Shown: positions 55,226-64,000 of the stretch, one piece after another
Position numbering within the stretch: the first letter of the stretch is position 1
Layout: each line of letters begins with the position of its first letter
From: Eutreptiella sp. 'Long Island Sound 2002'
Taxonomy: Eukaryota > Euglenozoa > Euglenophyceae > Eutreptiales > Eutreptiaceae
Direction: 5' to 3'
DNA: 64,000 nucleotides
NCBI GenBank assembly: GCA_964036045.1
Contig: OZ038384.1
Span: 64,577,355-64,641,354, forward strand
Position numbers and translations under genes: made by a program
Notes under the pieces: model-generated
Told to the model about the DNA's origin: nothing
Databases searched by the model: none
What the model saw: the letters and a program-made list of their open reading frames with translations, nothing else

Positions 55226-56879
55226 GTGTTGGGAACGCAAAAGTGTGTTGTGAGTATGTGTGTGCACTGCTGTGTGTGGATGTGCGGTGCAGGGCGAGCA
55301 TGTGTGTGAATCTACCTTAGGGACTCTACCTTGGGGCAACTCAAAAAGAGAAGAGAGAGTCACACCCGGGAAGACCAGGGAAAAGCCGCCAGGGACCAAG
55401 ATGGCGTGGGAACAAATGCCAGCATACGCTGACCAACGCGAACACCCTTGCCAATCCCAGTCCTTTTTATCCCCAGTCTCCCACTCGCTGATCCTAACGC
55501 TCTGCAAAAGAGCAGCCATTTGCCGGAGCGCCCCTGTGCTAAACGCCTCCAACCCTCATCCCACGCTCCACTCCACACTCCTCCCACACTCGTGCAACGG
55601 AAACCGAACAACTTGCAAGTCGGGAATCTCACCCCAGAGTTTCATTTGGCTTTTTCAGTTGCAACGGTCCTACACTCTCTAACACAAAGCTGCATGTGAG
55701 ACATGCGTGCCACGTATGTGTGTTTTACGTGTTTGCACGTGAAGCATGTGTATGTACGTCCAAATCCAACGAAAGCCACAGCAAGGAAAGAGCGGACGCA
55801 TATAGCGGCCCCTCCGCTATGCATGGACGCATATAGCGGCGCCTCCGCTGTGCATCCTTGAGAGCGAGCAAGGAAGGTTCTCCCTACTTCCCAAACCTTG
55901 AATGTTTCCCTTTTGTCTGTGTTACCGTCTATCCTACTTGGGTTAGCGTTGGATTCGGAGTCACTACGTGCACACAACGCTGCGTGCTCATGTAGCAAAA
56001 CCCGTTTCCCTCCTGAATCTTGCCCGAATCCTGCATGAATCCAAATCATACCAAACCTTGCGAAGCACCAAGAGCGTGCAAATCAGGGGCAAAGCAAGGC
56101 AAAAACACGCTAACCGTGTTGTGCAAGTTCTAACCAACACCTATGTTCCTTGTTTGTTTGTTGTTCCTGGCTTATGGTGAATCTCGCCTATTTAGCGCAC
56201 AGTGGTGATTTGATGCAGGCAAAACGTGCCTAAAGCCTACGGCTGCACTCTGCACCCTCCCAACGCAAAAATGTTTGCCGGTCCGCATGCCTACCTTTGC
56301 AAAATCGCGTTTTTCGCTGCTCGTTGTTTTCCACAATTTTTGCTTTGCAAAACTGCGCTTTTTGCAGCTTCAGAAGCGCTTTATACAAAAAGGTTAGAAG
56401 TTTTTGGACTTTGGAGGCTTCGCCCCCAGTCCCGCGCAGGGGACGCGCGCAGTTGCGGGAGTGGCTAGAACTCCCAGCGCTTCACTTTGCCCTTTTCAGG
56501 AGTCCAAATACTTTTTCAAGTTTCGGTTTACGACGAGTTAGAACCTCAGCTACGATTCTTTGTACAGTTCGTTACAAGCTTTATCTAACGCCGATTTCAC
56601 TTTGCATTATCAAAAATCGATTTGTACATTTACTATGTAAGGCTTCCCTAAGGATTCCTTTGTTCTGTCCATAGTGTATATAACACGTTGAGCATAGTCT
56701 GACTGGAATTTCTAGTATTTGCATCTTTAGCTCAACACTAACCACCTATGGTGCTGTGGTAAGAGTGGTATAGTGCTTAGCCCACGCAAACTGCACCCTG
56801 TTTTGCGCGCCGAACGCGCAGAAAAAGACCGGTTCGCAACAGGGCAAAAAAACTATAGCAAGAAGCAGGCAAAAGGAAA
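55226..56879. other. No confidently supported gene
   Basis: Mixed sequence. At 55797-55857 a segment of about 30 bp is repeated in tandem, each unit a small hairpin (ATAGCGG, 5-nt loop, CCGCTAT or CCGCTGT). Several good donor- and acceptor-like sites occur, but I could not assemble a convincing exon chain. The 3' end of a cluster-like gene follows. Confidence 0.4.
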
Positions 56880-57207
56880 CGAGAAGGAATCGGACAAGCC
56901 CACGGAATTAGACGACGATGATACCGACGAGGAGGAGGAGTAAGAGGATCCGGAGCAAGTACTGGAGACCCAGCAGAGGCGCAAGCGGGCAGCCGCCGCT
57001 CACTTCGATGCAAGCCCCGCATCTGGTAAGGAACAGCCGAAGAAGAAAGCGAAGACTGCAGCCACCGCTAGTGCAGAGTTCACGCCGCCCTCGCGTTCTG
57101 GTGCCCAGCCGCCTCGTGGTACCGTTGCCTCTCCAAGTGGGACAAGTGCGGTGGCAAGAAACCTGGGTTCAAGGATGTCTAAGGTTGCCACCCCGAAGAA
57201 GAAGTAA
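56880..57207 (+). pseudogene. Second, decayed copy of the 3' end of cluster gene 4
   Basis: One frame encodes an acidic run (LDDDDTDEEEE), an in-frame TAA at 56941-56943, RRKRAAAAHF, QPKKKAKTAATAS, a Pro/Ser/Thr stretch, then GTSAVARNLGSRMSK and a PKKK end before TAA 57205-57207. This repeats the order of the gene 4 tail at 18150-18489 (acidic run, RR, KPKKPKTKAAS, Ser/Pro/Thr, GSTSRSKM, KKKKKP). It is followed by palindromes as in the first copy. The homology is by order and composition with short identities. Confidence 0.5.
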
Positions 57208-57251
57208 GCCACCATTAACCCAAGTGTCTCTCCTGGTTTTTGCAGTCATGT

Positions 57252-57433
57252 GTGCGCGAGGCCTCGGGCACTCGCCTTCGACGCAAATGCAATTATATGC
57301 CCTTAAGGGCTTGTACATTTTTGCCGAGCTTTTATTTCAGTGTTTGTATGTTGTGTGCTTTCTGTCTTGTTTTTGTTCCCTTCTTACACAATTGTTTCCA
57401 TGACCTTGAGTGCGTGAGGCCTCGCGCACTCAG
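57252..57433. repeat. Two palindromes of the GCGAGGCCTCG family
   Basis: Copies at 57252-57268 (GCGCGAGGCCTCGGGC) and 57410-57433 (AGTGCGTGAGGCCTCGCGCACT, one internal mismatch). The flanks pair as GTGC...GCAC rather than ATTGC...GCAAT, so the arms changed while pairing was kept. Confidence 0.65.
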
Positions 57434-57589
57434 GGACATAAAAAAGCAATTTATTTCGCATGACAAACATAGGTGCAACTGGAGACCTGCAGAATGTCAT
57501 TTTTGAAAATGAGCTCCCGAACAGGCACACACCAGTTGGGTTTTGAAATACAAAAACGACAAGATTGGTAAAACACACCCTTCAAATCA

Positions 57590-57971
57590 GACGAAATAAT
57601 GGTTTATTTTAAAAAACAAAAAGTGGAAAAAAGCAGCAAATTGGGTAAAATTGTATTTTTTCGGTGGTATCTGGGTCATGTGTGTTGCAAATGTCCAAAA
57701 AAAATAGTTTTTCAGGCGGTCATTTTTTAGGTCCTTCTCTTCCAAAAGGGGGGTGCAGTTTGCGTGTGCTAAGTAGTGAGAAAGGTAACTCATAAGTATG
57801 CTTTCTTAAGTCATTCCACTCATTCTTTACTGTGGTACTGTGGTCCAGTGATCATACTTGGTATTGAAGGTAGTCCAAATCTGGACTGAAGAGTAAATGC
57901 TGAGAGATTTCACAAGGTTGAACTGGTTATGGCCAATATATCATTTTTCAGCCTATTATTCTGAGTGGTAA
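57590..57971. other. AT-rich tail after the second cluster remnant
   Basis: A/T-rich with T and A runs; GCAAATTGGGTAAAATT at 57632-57648 resembles the tail at 19048-19063. No gene seen. Confidence 0.4.
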
Positions 57972-58178
57972 CTCCTGAATTCCTGGGCTCCCGTCCGGGG
58001 GGGAGTCAAATTAAGCTCCAGAGCATACATTCTACTTGATTTTGATCTGTTTTTAGCCTGTCTTCAGCGCCTCAAATTGAGTGCTGAACCTTCGCTTGAT
58101 TGCTGGCGTCCTTGTTGAGCCACTCCGCCACTTGAATCGCGTCCTTCAACTTCATGAATGCCGGTCCTTGGCACCTTA
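57972..58178 (+). repeat. Direct repeat, left copy
   Basis: About 207 bp starting CTCCTGAATTCCTGGGCT and including GTCTTCAGCGCCTCAAATTG and GATTGCTGGCGTCCTTGTT; matches 59290-59497 at roughly 85% by eye. Confidence 0.85.
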
Positions 58179-58640
58179 TAGGTAGGTACGTAGGTGCACT
58201 TGGTCGTGGAGAAGCGCCCCATGGTTCCCGCTGGCTTTGCCGCTGTGACGAACAGGAAGAGGCTCCGCGCTTGGAGAGGGGAGGCGACTTACATCCTGCT
58301 AGACCTGACTGGTGGCCCCCAACAAAGCGGCCCCCGGCAACACCGGGAGGGCTGATCGCCGCCAGCGTGAGGTACTTGTCTCGCCGGGAGGGTGTGCCCC
58401 CGTGCTTGCGCATGTCCCCTCCTTTGGCCGGAACCCTAGGGGTTCACCGGACTTCCTGGCGTATGCCGATCCCAAGGCATGCATGCATGTTCTTGGTACC
58501 GGGTTCCGAGGCACTTGGGTGTCGCACGCTCCACCTCGAGTCCCAAAGCAGCGCTGGCCTTAGGACGCAGCCTTACCCCCGGGCTCCGGATCTCGTTTGG
58601 CCGGGTCACCTGCATGGCACAGGCTGCCTCAGTGCCCGGG
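58179..58640. other. No supported gene
   Basis: GC-rich sequence between the left direct repeat and the minisatellite. Open frames exist on both strands but lack recognisable domains. Confidence 0.4.
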
Positions 58641-59285
58641 CTTCGAACACCAGGTTTCCTACTGTTGTGTGGTGTTTGTGTTTGGGTCTGGGTTCCGCGG
58701 TGACTCCGCCATTCCTGGCCGGGGTCTAGGGTGCGTGTGCTGGGGCTCGAGTTTCGGCTTTGCCCCACCATTCCTGGCTGGGTTCCCTGGGGCGTGCGTT
58801 TGGGGTTGGGTTCAGCGGTAACCTCTCGACTCCTGGCTGGGGTCTAGGGTGTGTGTGTCTGGACACGGGTTTTGGTCGCGCTCCGCCTTTCCTGGCTGGG
58901 GTTTGTCGTGCGTGTGTCTGGTTTGGGGTTTCGCCTGCACTCCGCTTTTTTTTTGGCTTGGGTGTTGGGGCGTGTGGGCTCTTGCGTGCGCCGCGTCCGT
59001 TTCCCGCCACCTTCTGGCGGGGCTGCCGGTGGCGTGGGGGTGTCCGGGAGTTGCCGCGGGTGGGGTCTGTCCCCCCCCATCCCCTTTTGTTTTTTTTCGG
59101 GCTGCGGGGGGGGGGGGTGTGGATTTCGGCCCTGTCGTGGTATGGCTTTGTGGTGTCCGCCGCTGCCTGTCCCCGTCTTGGGTCTCTTGGTCTCCTCCCA
59201 CCCTTCCCCTTTCGTTTGGGCTGCGCCCTTGCTTTTTTTTTTCCTGCCCGCCACTTCTCCAGTGGGGTGTGTGCCGGCGTGTCCG
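58641..59285. repeat. Minisatellite, same family as the window start
   Basis: Units of about 60-65 bp built on CATTCCTGGCTGGG or CTCCTGGCTGGGGT, with GTGTGTGTCTGG and GGGTTTCGGCTGCGC-like spacers, as at 1-1000. The later part degenerates into G runs and T runs (59090-59130, 59230). Confidence 0.8.
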
Positions 59286-59289
59286 TGGT

Positions 59290-59497
59290 CTCCTGAATTC
59301 CTGGGCTTCGGTCAGGGGGGGGAGTCAAATTAAGCCGCAGAGCATACCTTGTACTTTACTTTGAATTGTTTTTGGCCTGTCTTCAGCGCCTCAAATTGAG
59401 TGCTGAACCTTCGCTTGATTGCTGGCGTCCTTGTTCAGCCACTCTGCCACTTGAATCGTATCCTTCGACTTCATGAACGCCGGTCTTCGGCGCCTTA
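59290..59497 (+). repeat. Direct repeat, right copy
   Basis: Matches 57972-58178. Just inside its end TATATAA occurs (59496-59502), absent from the left copy, so the right copy may be the U3 part of an LTR or a promoter-bearing repeat. No PBS was confirmed downstream. Confidence 0.8.
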
Positions 59498-60039
59498 TAT
59501 AATGCGCCATCCCATATCCGGTCAACTCCGGGTTCGCCGGTTGATCCTGCAGTGCAAAGGCAACATGTACAGCGCAGATTCAGATCATCATCCTGTTATG
59601 GCTTCGAACAGCAGCAGCGCAGCGAGCGCGCAAGTCGCAAGTCGCAGTCGCAATCGCACTGCAGTCTGTGAATACTACAGAAGCATCGAATGCCAACTGT
59701 GTGAATGAGCGCTGTAAGATACTTCTATCTCTGAACAGGGTTTTTGTCTTCGAGATTGTGTTATGTATTGGTGCCCCGTCTAAAGATCCTGCCAGGTTTG
59801 TCGATTCGGGATTTTTGATTTTGAGAAACAAAGAGGCACAGGAGTACAAGTCGAGTTCCCAAGAAACAAAACACAACAAGTGGTAACCAGCTAGGTGGCG
59901 GGGAGATCAATATTCGAGATCAATCTTCGACGCCATCAACTTGATTTGGATTTCGATCTACAATGGAGCGGCCCTTCCACGATGCAGCTATGCTGCACTT
60001 TATCAGAGACAGTCTGTTCCGAAGTGATTCACCCTTGCA
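59498..60039. other. No supported gene; possible transcribed leader
   Basis: Downstream of the TATATAA. Short frames only. Ser/Ala-rich coding at 59600-59660 comes from AGCAGCAGCGCAGCGAGCGCG low complexity. Confidence 0.35.
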
Positions 60040-60049
60040 TCACTGGCGC

Positions 60050-60720
60050 ATCCGGGGGGCGGAGGCCCTGGACGGGAACGTCGGGGGAAGGGGCTGCGAA
60101 AGGAAGAGGGCGCGGCGGCGGCAAGAAACGGCAAGGAGAACACGCAAAAGAGCACACAGAGAGGACGGGAAGAAAAAGAGTCGGGAGGAGGAAGGAGAAG
60201 GAGACGCAGGAGTAACGAGCAAGCGCATGAAACCCGGACTGGAACATCCGGGGAAGATGGGCGCAAGGACAAGAACAACAGAGTGGTGGAGGCCCTGGAC
60301 TGGAACGTCCGGGGTGGGAGCGGCCCTGGATTGGAGCGTCTGGGGCTGCATAAGGAGAAAGAAGCAGCGGCGGCGAGGAGCGCGTGCACATGAGCAAGGA
60401 ACGGTGGAGAGAGATCAAGGAGAACAAGAGTCGGGAAGCGGGAGGAGGAGGAGAGGATGGAGAAGGGGATAAACACATGGGACTCAGACTGGAGCGTCCG
60501 GGGAACGGGAGAGGAGTGAGGTAAGAGACAAGGGGACGCAAAAGGGCGCCAAGAGGACGAGACGGCGGCGGCAAGAAAAAGCAGGAGGGCAGTCAAGGAG
60601 AACATGCACAAGAGCAAGCAAGGATGAGGGAGGACGAGCGCAAGGAGCCTGGACTGGAGCATCCGGAAAGCACACACCCAGCATGGAAAATCCAGGACGG
60701 AAGCATGGGCCTGGAACGCC
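60050..60720 (+). repeat. Dispersed short motif in a purine-rich tract
   Basis: The motif CCTGGACTGGAACGTCCGGG, with variants, recurs near 60068, 60237, 60295, 60326, 60486, 60651 and 60707. The intervening sequence is purine-rich and irregular in length (about 30-170 bp). The motif contains the partial palindrome CGGACTGGA...CGTCCGG. Minus-strand frames here are composition artefacts. Confidence 0.65.
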
Positions 60721-60964
60721 AGGAGAAGGTATGGAGTGTACGGGGCAGCATCACGGGGTGGAGGCGGCGGCGGCAAGAGGAAAAGGCGACCGCAGACACC
60801 GGGACGGGGTTGCAGCAGAGGGAAGGGATGGAGGGAGGGGGGGAGGGGGGGAGGGGCAGCGCCAAGACGCAGAGGAGGAGACTCAGGGGACAGAACAAAG
60901 AGGGGCCGAAAAGAAGTAAGGCGAAGCAGCGGGAAACGGAGTCAGCTGAGGAGTACCCCAGGGG

Positions 60965-61018
60965 CTAGACGCCCTGTTACGAGATGTCGTAGTCGTGGGT
61001 TCGATTCCCACTAGCAGC
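60965..61018 (+). other. tRNA-like segment with a pol III B box
   Basis: GGTTCGATTCC at 60998-61008 fits the B-box consensus, inside a perfect T-arm (GTGGG, loop TTCGATT, CCCAC, 60995-61011). Upstream CTAGACGCCCTGTTAC resembles a tRNA D/anticodon region, but I cannot fold a proper anticodon stem or acceptor. More likely tRNA-derived (SINE-like) than a functional tRNA. Confidence 0.35.
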
Positions 61019-61412
61019 GCTTGATGGGCACACATGAAGACAAGCATCGTACCTGGGTTGGGGCGGTGGAACTCTTGCAACAGGTCCTACAGGGGCCATT
61101 GAAGAGCACAAGCACCCCCGGACGCTGAGGATGTTTTCTACGCTTGAAGCAAGGTGTGCAAGGGGGGAGGGTGGCTGTTGGCGGACGAGGAAGGGAGCCA
61201 AAAGGGGCAGTGGAGGATAGGCATACACGTGTGTACACAGGAAACACAAAATGTACGTGACCAAAGAGGAGGCCAGCGAGAGGAGCAGGGAGTCAGTGGA
61301 GAGCGCGAGGAGTGAGACACAAAAGAGAAGAACAGCTTGCGCATAGACCGGGGGTGAAAGGGCGTTCGAAGGAGAACAAGACCAAATCCATGCGGGAGTG
61401 GTGACACAGGGT

Positions 61413-63902
61413 ATGGAGGGCGACGTAGTGGACTCCTTGTGGAGAGGAATGAGTGTTATCGAAGGAGGCCAAGGCACACGTGCGGAGGCAAAGGAAATGC
61501 GAGAAAGGGTAGTCACTGCAGTGGAGGAGAGGTTGCAGGCAGGGGAGATGCAGGAGCCCCTGCCGCAGGGAGAAACGGGATGGCAGGAGTACGTACGGAG
61601 GCTGGTACAAGGGAGAAGGATGGGAGGACCGCCGGAGGTTGAGGCGTGGGCGGTGAAGAGTGGATACAGAGTGAAAGTGTACCGGGAGACGAAGGATGGA
61701 GAGGGCTACAGGAAGATACAGGAGTATGGAGGGGAGAAGGGAGTGCAGGTAGGAATCCTGTGGAGGAAGACGAGGGTGTACGAGATGGTGTGGGAGCACG
61801 ACGAGCCGGAGAAAGGCAGTACAGCAAGAGAGCCAGAAAGAGCAGGCTCGGGCTGGAGAGCACAGGTTAGGGTGGGCGTGGAAGGCAAACGAGGACACAG
61901 TGTGGCGTCAGGCGAGAGTCGGCCGTCGATGTGTGGAGCGGGGAGTGTGGGGAGTACAGAGGGGAACGAAGTGGAACGGCAACGCAAGGCGGCATGGGCA
62001 TGGAAGAGGCGGGAGGGGGCGTTGGAGGGGGCGAGAGGAAAGACAGGGGAAGGGGTGCTCATAGAGCACATGTACGGGAGGGATATCAACACGTTGTGGG
62101 AAGTGTTGTGCGCGCTGGAGGGCAGGCCGAACAGTGAGGAAGAGGTACAGCGAATAAGGCAAGGAGTGGCTACCAGGGTGGAGAGTAGACACAATATGGG
62201 AGAAATGGAGGAGTGCCTGCCGAAGGATGAAGTATCGTGGCAGAAGTACATACAACGGACTAGGCAGGGGAGAAGGATGGGAGGGCCACCGGAGGTGGAA
62301 GCATGGGCAGCAGAGGGGTGATACAAGGTGGCGCTTTACAGGGAGACAAAAAGCAGAAACGGGTACAGAAAGTTGTTGGAGTATGGGGAAGGCACCCCGC
62401 TGGATGCGGGAATCCTGTTGACCAAGCGAAGAACCTATGCGGTCCTGTGGGGTGTCAGAGGTCGAAGGAGTGACGCAGCGGAAGTAGCGGCAGCGGTGCA
62501 AAGGGTGCTGGACAGTGCACAAGAAGGACAGGAAAGGCCGGAAGAAATGCCGGAAAGGGCGAGGCGACAGGTCATACCAGGGGATGGCAAGTGCCTATAT
62601 TGGGCACTCAGCGCCGTGGACGGAGCGGATGGGCAAGCAGCGGCAGAAGAGGTGCGCAGAGCGCTCACGGAAGGGGATATGGCGCGGCCCCCAGAGTCGG
62701 GCTGGGCGCGGAGAGTCATGAGAGATGCAGGAGCGCGGACGTGGGATCAGTACCTGGACAAGGTGCGCAGGGGAGAGATATGGGGAGGAGCATGTGAGGT
62801 TAGGAGGTGGGCGCAGAGTAAGGGATGCAGAGTAGCAATGTACCAGGATTGGGGACCTCGGGGGGTATATCAGAAGAAGGCAGAGGTGGCCGAAGGAAAG
62901 CGAACGGCGGCGGCGCTACTGTGGAGCAGAAGAGGAGGGGGACACTACGAGCTGCTGTGGCACCCGGAAGAAGAGGAAGCAGAGGCAGTGGCGGCAGCAG
63001 AAGAAGAAGACGGGACAGAGTCGAAAGGCGAGGCGGAAATGACAATGGAGGAGGAGTTGGCAGAAGAAGGTCCGGAGAAGGGGGGGGGGGAAAGAGGGTG
63101 GACGGAGGAGCAAGTGTGGCAGGATGTGCATCAAATACAGACCCAGGGGAGGGGTGAGAGGGGGTGGTACCAGGGACAAGAGGGTCCCGGGAGGGAGAGG
63201 AGGGGAGTGGGGGGGGGTACAGTGCGAGACAGGAAACTACGGGCAGGATGGGAAGGTGTGCTAGGAGTACAAGTGCAGGGGATGGAGTATGAAGAGGTGC
63301 CAGAGGGTACGGGAAAAGGTGAGTGGCGCAGGAGGCAGGCAGGGGGGATGGATGTGTGGGTCACAGGGGGGGGAGAGGCGCTGTTGCAGCTACAGCACAG
63401 GGAGGATGTGGGGACCTTGTGGGGGGCGGAGAGAGCGGTCCAGATGCAAACGGACAGAGCGGTGTGGCTGGAGCCAGGATGGAGGGGAAGGTACAGGGTG
63501 GCGGCGGGGGGACGCTGGTGTTCGGGTTGGCATATGACGTGGCAAGCGGACAAGGGAGAGGGGGTCCTGGTCAGGAAAGAGTGGGGAGGGGAGCTGCCAG
63601 GAAGAGGACAGGATGCGAGTGGCGTGCGCGCACAGTTCACTAGGGCGGCGTTGACTCCGGCACCCACGACACAGGGACACAGGGGGCAGGAGTTGGTGTA
63701 TACGTTCAGTGAGGAGATGACACTGAAGGCGGCGGAGGCCATCAAAATGGTGCTGGAGGAAGGGACGGCGTGCATGGCCAACCGCATGTACCATGTGCAC
63801 CCGCACACGGGCAACACATGGCATTACACGTTCCCGGGGGAAGACGGCATGGAGAGGATGGTGTCACTGTCGGAGTGTGAGAGGCAAGGTTTTTTGCACT
63901 GA
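61413..63902 (+). pseudogene. Protein with three tandem OTU-protease-like modules
   Basis: One frame of about 829 codons from ATG 61413 to TGA 63900, broken by TGA 62319-62321 where the first module has Gly (SGYRVKVY against G-TGA-YKVALY). Module 3 (62568-62970) has PGDGKCLYWALSAV (Asp 62583, Cys 62592) and GGHYELLW (His 62943), the OTU cysteine-protease signature. Modules 1 (61413-61800) and 2 (62070-62460) align with it through VEAWA..GYRVKVYRETK but have DVVDSLW and DINTLWEVL at the Cys site and VYEMVW and TYAVLW at the His site. An acidic linker and a C-terminal region of unknown fold follow. OTU domains occur in Dualen/RandI-type non-LTR elements and in host deubiquitinases; no RT is visible before the window ends. 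Confidence 0.7.
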
Positions 63903-64000
63903 ACGGCGCCTTTTGTGGCTGGCCAGGCCGGAGTGTGAGAGGCAGGGTGCTGAGATATCGGCCCTTGCCAGAGTGGCAGAAGAATGGGTGCGGGAGACGG

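Noticed and set aside
57972-59497. Calling 57972-59497 an LTR retrotransposon with 207-bp LTRs
   Set aside because: No TG...CA ends, primer site, polypurine tract or coding sequence between the repeats; recorded as a direct repeat only.
59535-59560. Resemblance of GGTTGATCCTGCAGTG to the 18S rRNA 5' end
   Set aside because: The match is about 12 bases, misses a C, and no further rRNA sequence follows.
60003-60776. Minus-strand ORFs rich in Pro/Ser/Leu at 60.0-63.8 kb
   Set aside because: Antisense shadows of purine-rich DNA and of the OTU gene.

Overview
The window is a stretch of eukaryotic nuclear DNA dominated by nested transposable elements. The evidence is chromodomain Ty3/gypsy LTR retrotransposons with 5-bp target duplications and tRNA primer sites, spliceosomal-type introns of about 67-76 nt, TATA boxes, minisatellites, and no bacterial operon features. 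A unicellular alga or other protist is my inference; the sequence does not fix the species.

Layout. 1-1000: minisatellite. 1154-18489: a compact same-strand cluster of unrecognised spliced genes, cut in its first gene by Ty3 element A (1291-14436, minus strand, TSD CTGCT). Introns and gaps of the cluster carry an 18-bp perfect palindrome (ATTGCGAGGCCTCGCAAT and variants). 18.8-20.8 kb: AT-rich tail, then skewed low-complexity DNA. About 21.3-44.2 kb: an old Ty3-like element (E), split by Ty3 element B (24026-37306, same family as A) and by a pogo/Tc1-mariner-type DNA transposon (38802-42343, TA target site, imperfect TIRs) that sits exactly inside the RNase H codons. 44941-55220: Ty3 element D, with two 481-bp LTRs and TSD CGTCA. 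55.2-57.8 kb: unique-looking DNA, then a decayed second copy of the 3' end of the palindrome-bearing cluster. 57.97-59.5 kb: a direct repeat bracketing the same minisatellite family seen at the window start. 60.0-63.9 kb: a purine-rich tract with a recurring 20-bp motif, a tRNA-like B box, and a protein with three tandem OTU-protease-like modules of which only the last keeps the catalytic Cys and His.

How the parts relate. A, B and D use initiator tRNA-Met as primer, open gag from an ATG inside U5 and read through the primer-binding site, and (A, B, D) separate gag from pro by an in-frame TAG. The three retroelement families (A/B, D, E) share an unusual module between protease and reverse transcriptase that resembles Dam-type adenine methyltransferases. 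Most element ORFs carry nonsense codons or 1-nt indels, so they are mostly dead copies. The least explained part is the palindrome-bearing gene cluster (14.4-18.8 kb) with its second remnant at 56.9-57.8 kb; it may be an undescribed multigene mobile element or endogenous virus-like unit. Coding similarities were judged by eye only.
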